Positions 7,124 to 15,454 of a stretch of 64,000 bases of DNA are shown piece after piece. The stretch covers positions 5,332,001 to 5,396,000 of the forward strand of contig NZ_LT607751.1 of NCBI RefSeq assembly GCF_900090305.1, given 5' to 3'. Source of the stretch: Micromonospora siamensis (GTDB lineage: Bacteria > Actinomycetota > Actinomycetes > Mycobacteriales > Micromonosporaceae). Made by a program: the position numbers and the translations under genes. How positions within the stretch are numbered: the stretch's first letter is position 1; each line of letters starts with the position of its first letter. Under the pieces are notes generated by a model that had not been told where the DNA came from, ran no database searches, and saw only the letters and a program-made list of their open reading frames with translations.

Positions 7124-8835
7124 CCATCACCCCGACGCTGCCCGGCCTCGCCCCCGCCCCCGTGGCGGAGCCAAGGCCGGGCTCCCGGGCCGCCCGGATG
7201 CTCATGCCCCGCTCCGTCGACGTCGTCAAGGACCTAGCCGCCGACTACGGCGTCTGCACCCGCCCCGTCTCCCTGCGCCGCACCGACCTCGACAGCGGGC
7301 AGACCGAGGTCATCGACATGCCGTGCGGCGCCACGCAGGAAGCCAAGTGCCCCGCCTGCGCCACCCGCGCCCGCCGGCTGCGGCAGCAGCAGATCCGGGA
7401 GGGCTGGCACCGCGACGACGAACCCGACCCCGGACCGCAGCCGGCCACCGACGCGCAACGCGGCCTGATCGTCGCCCGCGCTCACCTGGAATTCGCCCGG
7501 GATGAGGCTGCTCGGGCTTCGCAGTGGGACCAGGTGGCCGACCTGGACGACGCGATCAGCGAGCTGGAAGGCCAGATCACCATCGAGGGCATGCGCGGGC
7601 GGCCCGCCCCACCGCACGGCGGCGAGGACCAGGAGGACGGCGACGGCAAGCGTCGCGTTCGCTCCACCAAGCGGCGGCAGGACGCCCCAGACCTGCCCCG
7701 GCTGCCGGTGGAGAACCGGACCGTGGGCCGCACGTTTGAGGGCCACGGCGGGCAGGTGTTCCGGCCGTCGATGTTCCTCACCCTCACTCTCGACTCCTAC
7801 GGCCGCGTGCACTCCGACGGGACACCGGTCGACCCCGACAGCTACGACTACCGGCGAGCAGCGTGGGATGCGGTCCACTTCCCGCGGCTGCTCGATCGGT
7901 TCTGGCAGAACCTGCGCCGGGCGGTCGGCTGGAACGTCCAGTACGCCGGTGCCGTGGAACCGCAGCGCCGACTGGCTCCGCACGCGCACTTCGCCATCCG
8001 GGGCACCATCCCCCGCGCCCTGGTCCGCCAGGTGGCCGCCGCCACCTACCACCAGGTGTGGTGGCCCTCCGTCGAGCAGCGGGTCTACGAACCCGGGCGG
8101 GCGCCGCAATGGGACGCCGACGCCGCCGGCTACACCGACCCCACCACCGGGCGGCTGCTGCCGTCGTGGGATGACGCCCTGGACCTGGTCGACGCCGACC
8201 CCGATGCCGAACCGGTCCACGTCGTTCGCTTCGGTGTGCAGGTCGACGCCAAGGGTGTGCTCGCCGGCTCCAAGGACGCGGATCGGTGCGTTGGGTACAT
8301 CACCAAGTACCTGACCAAGCAGGCCGCCGACTGCCACGACGTGACCACCGGCCGGCAACGGGCGCACCTGGAACGGCTCTGGCAGGAGCTGCGGCACACG
8401 CCGTGCTCGGAGCGGTGCGCCAACTGGCTGCTCTACGGCATTCAACCGAAGAAGGCTCGACCTGGGCTTCGGCCGGGCAACTGCAAGAACAAGGTCCACA
8501 AGCGGGAAACCCTTGGCATCGGTGGCCGGCGGGTACTGATCTCGCGGCAGTGGTCCGGCAAAACGCTGACTGACCACCGGGCCGACCGACGCGACTGGGT
8601 CAAGGCTCTCCTGGGCGTCACCACCGACGCCGACACCGCCCCGCCCGGCGGGGAGCAACGCCACGCCTGGGAACTCGCCAAGCCCACTGATTCGGACGTT
8701 GCTCCGCTCGGGCACCGGGTCCTGCGCGCCATCTCCGAGCGCATCCAATGGCGGGTCCAACTCGACGCGGCCAGACGCAACCAGGCACCACCCGATGTTT
8801 CGGCAACCGCCACGGCTCAGGAGGGAGCAGCATGA
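7120..8835 (+). CDS. repSA: RepSA-type rolling-circle replication initiator
   Basis: 571 residues, the size of pSAM2-type RepSA. Visible parts are a Cys cluster (CPAC at about 77-80), the FLTLTLDSYG block (219-228), the metal-binding HUH motif HAHF (288-291) and the tyrosine block YITKYLTK (393-400). HUH initiators nick one strand at a double-strand origin and stay linked to its 5' end through tyrosine, starting rolling-circle copying of the excised element. The gene overlaps the cyclase before it and Xis after it. A disordered, charged stretch (about 150-200) lies before the catalytic core. Confidence 0.85.
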   Translation: MTITPTLPGLAPAPVAEPRPGSRAARMLMPRSVDVVKDLAADYGVCTRPVSLRRTDLDSGQTEVIDMPCGATQEAKCPACATRARRLRQQQIREGWHRDDEPDPGPQPATDAQRGLIVARAHLEFARDEAARASQWDQVADLDDAISELEGQITIEGMRGRPAPPHGGEDQEDGDGKRRVRSTKRRQDAPDLPRLPVENRTVGRTFEGHGGQVFRPSMFLTLTLDSYGRVHSDGTPVDPDSYDYRRAAWDAVHFPRLLDRFWQNLRRAVGWNVQYAGAVEPQRRLAPHAHFAIRGTIPRALVRQVAAATYHQVWWPSVEQRVYEPGRAPQWDADAAGYTDPTTGRLLPSWDDALDLVDADPDAEPVHVVRFGVQVDAKGVLAGSKDADRCVGYITKYLTKQAADCHDVTTGRQRAHLERLWQELRHTPCSERCANWLLYGIQPKKARPGLRPGNCKNKVHKRETLGIGGRRVLISRQWSGKTLTDHRADRRDWVKALLGVTTDADTAPPGGEQRHAWELAKPTDSDVAPLGHRVLRAISERIQWRVQLDAARRNQAPPDVSATATAQEGAA

Positions 8836-9020
8836 AGACCCGGACCATCGAACCGCTGTGGACGGCTGAGGACGTGTCGACCTTCCTCGGCATCCCGGTG
8901 AGCACCCTCTACCAATGGCGGTACCGCAGGACCGGACCCAAGGCGTCTCGGGTCGGCCGGCACCTGCGGTACAACCCGGCCGACGTGCGGGCCTGGCTGG
9001 AAGAGGCGGCAGACCGGTGA
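8832..9020 (+). CDS. xis: excisionase (Xis), MerR/AlpA-like helix-turn-helix
   Basis: 62 residues with a single winged helix: a WTAEDVSTFLGIPVSTLYQW start, a middle basic turn and RYNPADVRAWLE at the end. This is the usual form of small excisionases next to AICE integrases. Xis bends attL and attR so that Int excises the element. The start is preceded by GGAGGG. The stop overlaps the integrase GTG (GTGA), so the two proteins are made in a fixed ratio. Confidence 0.88.
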   Translation: MKTRTIEPLWTAEDVSTFLGIPVSTLYQWRYRRTGPKASRVGRHLRYNPADVRAWLEEAADR

Positions 9021-10150
9021 GCGTGGTCAAACGCCCGAACGGGAAGTGGCGTGCCCGGTACCGGGATGCTGCGGGCAAGGAGCACGCTCGCCACTTTGAC
9101 CGCAAGGTCGACGCTGACCGGTGGCACGCGTCGATGAAGACGGCCCTTGCTCGCGGTGAGTGGGTCGACCCGGCTCTCTCACGGGTCACCGTTGGCGACT
9201 GGGCTGCCCGGTGGTTCGCCAATCAGGTGCAGCTCAAGCCTTCGACTCGGCATCGGTACGGCAGTCTTCTGCGGCGGCAGGTGCTCCCGGTGTGGGAACG
9301 CGTCCCCCTCTCGGCAGTCACGCACGCCGACGTTGGCGAGTGGGTGCGCCGCATGACGCAGGCAGGCCTTGCGCCGTCCACCGTTCGGCAAGCCCATCGC
9401 GTGTTCTCGCTGCTGCTGGCGCTGGCGGTTCGGGATGGTCGGCTGACTCGTAACGTCGCTGTGGGCGTGCGCCTCCCCCGCGTCGGGCGCGCTGACAAGG
9501 TGTTCCTGACGCACGGCCAGGTGGCCGAGCTGGCGGCGGCGGCAGAGCCGCATGGGCTGATCATCCGGGTCCTGGCTTACACCGGGCTGCGCTGGGGCGA
9601 GCTGGCCGCGCTTCGGGTCCGCCGGGTGGACCTGGTGAAGCGCCGGCTGCTGATCGCGGAGTCGGTGACGGAGGTCAACGGTCGGGCGGTGTTCGGCACG
9701 CCAAAGACGCACCAACGGCGTTCGGTGCCGCTCCCCCGGTTCCTGGTCGAGCCGATCGCCGGCCAGATCGCCGGCCGTTCCGGTGACGAGCTGGTGTTCA
9801 CGTCCCCGGCCGGCGACGTGTTGCGCAACAACAACTTCCGTCGCCGGGTCTTCGATCGGGCTGCGGAGTCGGTCGGTCTCGCTGGCCTGACGCCGCACGA
9901 GCTGCGGCACACGGCGGCCAGTCTCGCGGTGGCCGAGGGCGCCAACGTGAAGGCGGTGCAGCGGATGCTCGGCCACGCCTCGGCGGCCATGACGCTGGAC
10001 GTCTACGCGGACCTCTTCGAAGACGACCTGGACCAGGTGGCCGATCGCCTCGACCGGGCGGCGGGTCGTGCTGCTGCGGACTCAGTGCGGACTGAGGGTG
10101 TCGGTCCGGACCTCGATGCGGTCCGTCCGGGTCGTCGGCAGCATGGTTGA
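9017..10150 (+). CDS. int: tyrosine site-specific integrase
   Basis: 377 residues. An N-terminal arm-binding region (about 1-55) and a SAM-like core-binding domain (about 57-150) precede the catalytic domain. The tyrosine-recombinase residues are intact: R192 in TGLRWGEL, H294 and R297 in HELRH, H320 in LGHAS and Y330 in LDVY. The GTG start overlaps the Xis stop. It joins the circular element to the tRNA att site whose 45-bp core lies 15 bases after the stop codon. The 3' end of the gene itself contains the right-hand arm-type repeats. Confidence 0.93.
   Translation: MSVVKRPNGKWRARYRDAAGKEHARHFDRKVDADRWHASMKTALARGEWVDPALSRVTVGDWAARWFANQVQLKPSTRHRYGSLLRRQVLPVWERVPLSAVTHADVGEWVRRMTQAGLAPSTVRQAHRVFSLLLALAVRDGRLTRNVAVGVRLPRVGRADKVFLTHGQVAELAAAAEPHGLIIRVLAYTGLRWGELAALRVRRVDLVKRRLLIAESVTEVNGRAVFGTPKTHQRRSVPLPRFLVEPIAGQIAGRSGDELVFTSPAGDVLRNNNFRRRVFDRAAESVGLAGLTPHELRHTAASLAVAEGANVKAVQRMLGHASAAMTLDVYADLFEDDLDQVADRLDRAAGRAAADSVRTEGVGPDLDAVRPGRRQHG
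10075..10093 (+). promoter_or_regulatory. putative integrase/excisionase arm-type sites, right
   Basis: TGCGGACT occurs at 10075-10082 and 10086-10093 with the same 3-base spacer as the left pair, inside the last codons of int and 72 bases before the core. The integrase remnant outside the left att site lacks these copies. Confidence 0.5.
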
Positions 10151-10164
10151 CCAGGTAAAACGGC

Positions 10165-10209
10165 TGGTGGGGCGGGCGGGACTCGAACCCGCGACCGAGG
10201 GATTATGAG
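10165..10209 (+). repeat. right attachment site, 45-bp direct repeat
   Basis: Perfect copy of 341-385. It covers the tRNA from its encoded CCA to the anticodon loop, so integration restores a whole tRNA on this side. Confidence 0.9.
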
Positions 10210-10241
10210 TCCCCTGCTCTAACCCGCTGAGCTACCGCCCC
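10165..10241 (-). tRNA. tRNA with CAT anticodon (Met or lysidine-type Ile2)
   Basis: A 77-nt cloverleaf including an encoded CCA. The acceptor stem is GGGGCGG paired with CCGCCCC, the D-arm reads TAGCTCAGCGGGTTAGAGCA and the T-arm contains GGTTCGAGTCC. The anticodon CAT is at 10205-10207. CAT fits elongator tRNA-Met, or a tRNA-Ile whose C34 is changed to lysidine by TilS; I cannot tell which without comparison. It is the integration target of the AICE and remains intact. Confidence 0.9.
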
Positions 10242-10384
10242 GTCACCGCGCCGGATCGTAACCCGCCCAACGGATCACCGGCCATCACCCGACGGGCCGA
10301 CGCAGGATCCGGGCAGCACGATGGGCAACGCGAGAATAACAGCGCGCAGCCGGTTGTTCGGTCCCGCCATGGCCGACCGGAGCG

Positions 10385-10969
10385 TCACCGTTCCGGGTCG
10401 AGCAGGGTGGCCGACAGCCATGCCCCGGCGGTGTTGGTCGCCTCCCGGATCGAACGGGTGATCCGGGCGAGGCGACCCACCGTCGGCGGCGGGGCTGGGA
10501 TCAGCTCGGGGTCGCGGGCCGGCAGGGCGACGTGCCGCTCGCCCGGCACCGCCTCGTCGACCATCGACAGGTCCGGCGTCGGGGTGAAGAGATTCGGCTC
10601 GACGTGCAGGGTGATGCCGTCGTCGCCGATCAGCCGCCGGGCGCCGTCGGGCCAGACCAGCAGGGCGGCGCAGGCGGCGTACCCGACGGTGGAGATCGCG
10701 TCGCGGAACGCCATGGTGACGCCGTCGGGGCCGATGGTCAGTTCGGCCTCGTCGTCGGTCCCGTGGTGGACGGTGCCGTCGACCGCCCGTTCCGAGGTGG
10801 TGGGCGCGGCGGTGAAGCCGGCCCAGTCGGCACCGTCGAAGATCGCCCGCAACGCCGGCCAGTCGTGGTCGCGCAGGGCCGCCCGCAGGGCGAGCACCTG
10901 CGGGTACGCGGCCTGCGGGTCCGTTCTGGCCGCTAGGGTGAGGGGCACGGCGCGATACCAGGTGATCAA
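10385..10969 (-). CDS. hypothetical protein
   Basis: 194 residues from the TTG at 10969, the best start after the upstream stop at 10993. The frame is open further upstream but would then overlap the flavoprotein gene with no ATG or GTG. The protein is soluble, with no signal peptide and no motif that I recognise. A central part (AELTIGPDGVTMAFRDAIST and on) looks like beta strands. It is the last gene of a leftward unit with the flavoprotein and the MMPL transporter, 23 bases after the former, so a shared role is possible but unknown. Confidence 0.65.
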   Translation of the reverse strand: MITWYRAVPLTLAARTDPQAAYPQVLALRAALRDHDWPALRAIFDGADWAGFTAAPTTSERAVDGTVHHGTDDEAELTIGPDGVTMAFRDAISTVGYAACAALLVWPDGARRLIGDDGITLHVEPNLFTPTPDLSMVDEAVPGERHVALPARDPELIPAPPPTVGRLARITRSIREATNTAGAWLSATLLDPER

Positions 10970-10992
10970 CTCCGGCCGCGGCGCCCCGATCG

Positions 10993-12234
10993 TCAGCCCC
11001 TTCCGCGCAGCTCCGCCAGCACCGCCCCGGCGGTCCGCCAGCCGCTGGCCAGCGCCCCCTGGATGGACGGGCTGTCCCGGTGGTCCCCGGCGACGAAGAG
11101 CTCGTCGCCGAACGTCACCGGCTTGCGCAGCCGGCCCTGCGGCGGCGGGGCGGCGGGCAGGGCGTCCGGGATGGACACGGTGGTCAGGTGCGTCCAGTCG
11201 GCGGTGGACCGCCCGTACAGCCGCTCCAGCTCGGCGCGGATCACCGGCTCCGGTGGCGCGGCCGGCCCGACCACGGAGGTGGCGACGAGGTGCCGTCCGG
11301 CCGGCGCGCACGTCGGCGCCGCCCGGCTGATCACCACCGTGTTCGCCACCAGCTCCCGCCGGTCCCCGTCGACCAGCAGGATCGGCTCGTCCAGCGGCGC
11401 CTCGGCGGTGCTGTGGTAGTAGGTGGTGTAGCTGTGCATGCGTACCCGACCGAGGCCCGGCAGCAGTGCGGCCGCGCGGGGCGGGTCAACGGCGACCACG
11501 ACGGCCCGGCAGGTGATCTCGCCGGCCGGGGTGCGGACCCGGCCGGGCGTCACCTCGGCGACCGGGGTGCCCAGCTCGACCAGGCCGGTCGGCAGCGGGT
11601 CCGCGATCGCGGCGGGCAGCGCCCCCATCCCCCGGGCCGGCAGGCCGATCCGGCCACGGGCGAAGGAGCGAAGCACCATGGCCAGCACGTGGCTGGAGGT
11701 CTCCAGCTCCCGGTCGATGAAGACGCCGGAGAGGAACGGCCGGATCAGCTCCTCGACGATGGAGGTGGAGAGGCCGGCGCGGCGCAACGCCGCCTCAGTG
11801 GTGGTCTCCGGCGCGTCGAGCAGCCGACTGACGGGCAGGGTGGCGCAGCTGGTGGCGAGGCCGGCGAAGCGGAGCCGGTCGCGCAGCGAACCGACCCCGG
11901 CGAGCGCGGTGCGGGGCGCTCCGGCCGGCTCGCGCAGCGGGTTGACCAGCCGGTCCAGCCGGCCGCGGCGGCGGACCAGCACCCCGGAGGTGAACCAGCC
12001 GAGGTCGAGGGTGGCCAGGTCGAGCAGGGTGCCCAGCCGCGGGTAGGCGGTGTTCAGCACCTGGAAGCCGCGGTCCAGCAGGTAGCCGTCGACCGCGTCG
12101 GTGGCGACCCGTCCGCCGAGGCGGTCGGCCGCCTCGACCAGCCGCCACGCCACGCCGGCGCGGTGCAGTCGCCGGGCTGCGGCGAGACCGGCGAGGCCAC
12201 CGCCGACGATCACGACGTCGGTGTCAGTGGGCAC
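10993..12234 (-). CDS. FAD-dependent amine-oxidase-like oxidoreductase
   Basis: 413 residues. The N-terminal FAD-binding fold shows VVIVGGGLAGLAAARRL (8-24), followed by the LVEAADRLGGRVAT stretch. The C-terminal FAD motif region is near FVAGDHRDSPSIQGALASGW. This is the layout of the flavin amine oxidase, protoporphyrinogen oxidase and phytoene desaturase superfamily, at a typical length. The product oxidised is unknown. The GTG start lies inside the end of the MMPL gene (11-base overlap), so the two are co-transcribed. Confidence 0.85.
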   Translation of the reverse strand: MPTDTDVVIVGGGLAGLAAARRLHRAGVAWRLVEAADRLGGRVATDAVDGYLLDRGFQVLNTAYPRLGTLLDLATLDLGWFTSGVLVRRRGRLDRLVNPLREPAGAPRTALAGVGSLRDRLRFAGLATSCATLPVSRLLDAPETTTEAALRRAGLSTSIVEELIRPFLSGVFIDRELETSSHVLAMVLRSFARGRIGLPARGMGALPAAIADPLPTGLVELGTPVAEVTPGRVRTPAGEITCRAVVVAVDPPRAAALLPGLGRVRMHSYTTYYHSTAEAPLDEPILLVDGDRRELVANTVVISRAAPTCAPAGRHLVATSVVGPAAPPEPVIRAELERLYGRSTADWTHLTTVSIPDALPAAPPPQGRLRKPVTFGDELFVAGDHRDSPSIQGALASGWRTAGAVLAELRGRG

Positions 12235-14365
12235 GGTGACTCCCGGCGTCCATCCGGTCGTCGCCGTCGCGCGTGGACCGGGACAGCCGGCTGGGCCACC
12301 ACACCTTCGGCCCGATGTCGTACGACAACGCGGGCACCAGCAGCGAGCGGACGATGATGGTGTCGATCAGGACGCCGACGGCCACCGCCACGCCCAGCTC
12401 CACCAGCACCACCAGTGGGAGTACGGCCAGCGCGGAGAAGGTGGCGGCCAGCACGATGCCGGCGGAGGTGATCACCCCACCGGTGACGGCGAGCCCGGCG
12501 AGCACGCCGGCCCGGGTGCCCCGCTTGACGGATTCCTCGCGTACCCGGCTCATCAGGAAGATGTTGTAGTCGATGCCGAGGGCGACCAGGAAGACGAAGG
12601 CGAAGAGCGGGAACGACTGGTCCACCCCGGGGAAGTCCAGCAGGTGCTTGAAGATCAGCGCGCAGAGCCCGAGGGTGGCCAGGAACGACAGCACCACGGT
12701 GGCGATGAGCAGCAGCGGGGCGAGCAGGGCGCGCAGCAGCAGGGCCAGGATGATCGCGATCACCACCAGCACCACCGGGATGATGACGTTGCGGTCCCGG
12801 GCGGAGGCGTCCGAGGTGTCCACGTTGATCGCGGTGAAGCCGCCGACCACCGCGTCGGCGCCGGGCACGGCGTGCACCGCCTCCCGCAGGTCGCGGATGG
12901 TCCGCTCGGCGCCGTTGCTGTCCGGCGGGTCGGCCAGGGTGGCCTGGAGCTCGACCTTCCCGTCGACCACCTTGGGCTGCGCGTTCGGGTCGGGCGGGCC
13001 GGCCTGCTGGGCGCCGGTCACCGGGGCCACCGAGGCGACCCCGGGCACGCCCTGCGCCACCTGGGCGACCTGCCGGGCGGTCTGCTGGGTGGTGAAGATG
13101 GTGGCGGGGCTGCCGGTGCCGCCCGGGAAGTGTCGGGCGATCACCTCCTGCCCGGCCACCGAGTCGGTGCGCTTGGTGAACAGGTCGGTCTGGCCGAGGG
13201 TGGTCACGCCGAGCTGCGGCAGGCCCAGGATGAGCAGCCCCAGCACCGCGGCCGTGACCAGCCAGACCGGCCGGGCCCGGCGGGCGACGAAGCCGGCGAT
13301 CCGGCTCCAGATGCCGTGCTCCGCCTGCGGGTCGGCCTGGTCCTGCCGGGGCACCCGGGGCCAGAACGCCCACCGGCCGCCGAGCACCAGCAGGGCCGGC
13401 AGGAAGGTCAGCATCACCAGCAGGGTGGCGGCGATGCCGATCGCGGCGACCGGTCCGAGCGCCCGGTTGGAGTTGAGGCTGGACAGCAGCAGGCAGAGCA
13501 GGCTCAGGATGACGGTGCCGCCGGAGGCGATGATCGCCGGGGCGGCACCCCGCCAGGCGGTCTTCATGGCGTCCCAGGGACGGGCGTGCCGGTGCAACTC
13601 CTCCCGGTAGCGGGCGATCAGCAGCAGCGCGTAGTCGGTGCCGGCGCCGAAGACCAGCACGGTGAGGATGCCCTGTGCCTGCCCGTTCAGCTTGATCACG
13701 TCGTTCTTCGCCAGGAAGTAGACGAAGACCGAGGCCAGCGAGTACGACATCCCGGCGGCGAGCAGCGGCGCGATCCAGAGCACCGGACTGCGGTAGACCA
13801 CCAGCAGGATGATCAGCACCACGACCAGGGTGACCAGCAGCAGCGGCCCGTCGATGGCGGAGAAGACCTCGATCAGGTCGGCGAGCAGGCCGGCCGGCCC
13901 GGCCACGTCGACGGTGAGCCCGTCGCGATTCTCGCCGGCGATGGCGCGCAGTTGGTCCACGACGCTGATGATCTGGTCGCCGTCGGTCCCGTCGACCGGG
14001 ACGACCACCTGCAACGCCTTGCCGTCCTTGCTGGGGATCGGCGGGGGCAGCGGGCCGACCACGCCGGGCACCTGGGCGAACCGGGCCGCGTCGGCGGCGG
14101 CGACCTGCTTGTCGGCGTCGGTGATGCCGGAGTTGCGTTCGTAGACCACCAGGGCCGGGGTGGTCTGCTTCTCGGTGAACCCGGCGGCCAGGTCCTGGGC
14201 CCGGGTGGCCTCGGCGTCGGCGGGCAGGAAGGAGGCGTTGTCGTTGGTCGACACCTCGCCCAACTTGCCGGAGTACGGTCCGGCGATCCCGCCCACGACC
14301 AGCCATCCGAGCACGACCGCCACCGCGATCAGTGTGGCCGTAGCGCGGCCCCGTCCTCCGGCCAT
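12224..14365 (-). CDS. MMPL-family (RND-type) transporter
   Basis: 713 residues with the classic duplicated layout: one N-terminal membrane helix, an extracellular domain (about 30-165), five helices, a second extracellular domain (about 370-520) and a last set of helices. FGAGTDYALLLIARYREEL (about 230-250) and VALGIDYNIFLMSRVREE (about 595-615) are the two GxDY signatures of the proton-relay helices. MMPL proteins export lipids or drugs using the proton gradient. The start at 14365 has AAGGA upstream; an in-frame extension is possible but has no better ribosome site. Confidence 0.9.
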   Translation of the reverse strand: MAGGRGRATATLIAVAVVLGWLVVGGIAGPYSGKLGEVSTNDNASFLPADAEATRAQDLAAGFTEKQTTPALVVYERNSGITDADKQVAAADAARFAQVPGVVGPLPPPIPSKDGKALQVVVPVDGTDGDQIISVVDQLRAIAGENRDGLTVDVAGPAGLLADLIEVFSAIDGPLLLVTLVVVLIILLVVYRSPVLWIAPLLAAGMSYSLASVFVYFLAKNDVIKLNGQAQGILTVLVFGAGTDYALLLIARYREELHRHARPWDAMKTAWRGAAPAIIASGGTVILSLLCLLLSSLNSNRALGPVAAIGIAATLLVMLTFLPALLVLGGRWAFWPRVPRQDQADPQAEHGIWSRIAGFVARRARPVWLVTAAVLGLLILGLPQLGVTTLGQTDLFTKRTDSVAGQEVIARHFPGGTGSPATIFTTQQTARQVAQVAQGVPGVASVAPVTGAQQAGPPDPNAQPKVVDGKVELQATLADPPDSNGAERTIRDLREAVHAVPGADAVVGGFTAINVDTSDASARDRNVIIPVVLVVIAIILALLLRALLAPLLLIATVVLSFLATLGLCALIFKHLLDFPGVDQSFPLFAFVFLVALGIDYNIFLMSRVREESVKRGTRAGVLAGLAVTGGVITSAGIVLAATFSALAVLPLVVLVELGVAVAVGVLIDTIIVRSLLVPALSYDIGPKVWWPSRLSRSTRDGDDRMDAGSHRAH

Positions 14366-14552
14366 CTGCACCCGTCCTTGAAATCGACGCACCAATCGAC
14401 GCAGCGGGAGTCTAAGTCGACATCGACCATCCTGCCGGCCGAGCCCGGACGAAGGCGCAACTTGCGGCAATTAGGCGCTTTCCCGAGCGGTGAGGGCACC
14501 AGCCGCCGCAACCCGGGCAGCGGCACAAGTCGGGTCGGCGGCGGAACGACGA

Positions 14553-14580
14553 ACGCCCGTCGGCCTGGGCCGACGGGCGT
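14553..14580 (-). terminator. terminator of tRNA-Asn
   Basis: A perfect 13-bp stem (14553-14565 with 14568-14580) with a 2-base loop, 13 bases past the 3' end of tRNA-Asn in its direction of transcription. Confidence 0.75.
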
Positions 14581-14592
14581 CTGGTGGAGAAG

Positions 14593-14665
14593 CTCCCCCG
14601 ATTGGACTCGAACCAATAACCTGCCGGTTAACAGCCGGCTGCTCTGCCAATTGAGCTACAGGGGA
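14593..14665 (-). tRNA. tRNA-Asn (GTT)
   Basis: A 73-nt cloverleaf: acceptor TCCCCTG paired with CGGGGGA, discriminator G, D-arm TAGCTCAATTGGCAGAGCA, anticodon loop CTGTTAA with anticodon GTT, and T-arm GGTTCGAGTCC. No CCA is encoded. A strong hairpin follows it. Confidence 0.95.
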
Positions 14666-14940
14666 CTGCTCATCGCTTTCACCCCGGATCTCCCCGGTGC
14701 TCGGCGACGGGACAAGAGTACAGGAAACCGGGGGGTGTTGGTCCAGGGGGTTACCCCCTCCCACGACGACCGCCTCGACCGATGGCATAACCGGACATAT
14801 CGTCATCCCGGCACAAGGAGGTATGAGGACGGAGCAGGATGGGTAGTTAGCTGCGGACAGAGGACGCAGGCGCGAAAAGGTCGCCCCGAGCGGGTCACCC
14901 CGTCGGGTTCGACGGCGCGTCAGGTACGAAAGGAGCCGCC

Positions 14941-15354
14941 ATGCGCGGAAAGATCATGTTCCTTGGCGGGCTGGCTGCGGGGTTCGTCCTGGGCGCCCGT
15001 GCCGGCCGGGAGAAGTACGAGGAGCTGGTGGTGCGGGGCCGCAAGGTGCTCGACCACCCGACCGTCCAGGAGGCGGCGGGCGTCGCGCAGGCCCAGGCGA
15101 CCCGGCTCTACAGCGAGGGCAAGGACAAGCTCGGCCAGTCCAAGCTGGGCGAGAAGCTCAGCACGAGCACCGGCAGCAACGGCAGCAGCCGGCAGGAGCT
15201 GACCGCCGCCGACGACGCGTTCGCCGGCACGCCGGCCACGGTCGCCGCCAAGGCGGGCAGCAGCTCGTCCAGCACCGGTTCGACCACCACGTCGGCCACC
15301 ACCACCCCGCGCACCAAGCCGTCCGGCACCGGCGCCAACGGCAGCACCATCTGA
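14941..15354 (+). CDS. YtxH-like small membrane protein
   Basis: 137 residues. One N-terminal hydrophobic segment with the GGLAAGFVLGARAGREKYEE pattern is followed by an amphipathic stretch and a long Ser/Thr/Gly-rich, probably disordered tail. YtxH-like proteins (the GxxxGxxxG-type membrane segment followed by a helical tail) are common in actinobacteria and linked to stress, but their function is not established. GAAAGGAG lies 6 bases before the ATG. A hairpin just after the stop closes it as a single-gene unit. Confidence 0.75.
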   Translation: MRGKIMFLGGLAAGFVLGARAGREKYEELVVRGRKVLDHPTVQEAAGVAQAQATRLYSEGKDKLGQSKLGEKLSTSTGSNGSSRQELTAADDAFAGTPATVAAKAGSSSSSTGSTTTSATTTPRTKPSGTGANGSTI

Positions 15355-15367
15355 GTCCACGTACTCC

Positions 15368-15407
15368 CGGAAGCGGGTCGATCGCCTCGGCGACCGGCCC
15401 GCTTCCG
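15368..15407 (+). terminator. terminator of the YtxH-like gene
   Basis: A perfect 10-bp stem, CGGAAGCGGG (15368-15377) with CCCGCTTCCG (15398-15407), begins 13 bases after the stop codon. There is no T-run, as is usual in this group. Confidence 0.65.
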
Positions 15408-15454
15408 TACGTCCGGGCGCGCGTCGGGCAAGATTCTCCGGTGGAGGTGGTCAC

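Larger units (their letters stand above)
341..10209 (+). mobile_element. AICE (pSAM2-like integrative and conjugative element)
   Basis: A 9,824-bp unit between two 45-bp perfect direct repeats, one of which lies in a complete tRNA gene. Inside are the genes expected of an actinomycete integrative and conjugative element: Int, Xis, a RepSA-like HUH initiator, an FtsK-type translocase, an Spd-like membrane protein, a Pra-like activator and a KorSA-like GntR repressor. All appear intact, so the element is probably able to excise and transfer double-stranded DNA between mycelia. Unusual cargo is a diguanylate cyclase and a 2H phosphoesterase. Confidence 0.9.
14366..14940. other. intergenic region carrying tRNA-Asn
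   Basis: Besides tRNA-Asn and its terminator, this 575-base stretch shows no gene. It should contain the leftward promoter of the MMPL gene (near 14380-14430) and the rightward promoter of the YtxH-like gene (before 14930). Confidence 0.5.

Noticed and set aside
14806..14850. Seven-codon ORF after AAGGAGG near 14820
   Set aside because: The ribosome-site match is good, but the peptide ends at once and nothing supports a leader peptide function.
12101..15202. 1,033-codon rightward open frame
   Set aside because: It lies antisense to the MMPL and flavoprotein genes and across tRNA-Asn, with low-complexity His/Gln/Gly composition. It is a shadow of high-GC genes.
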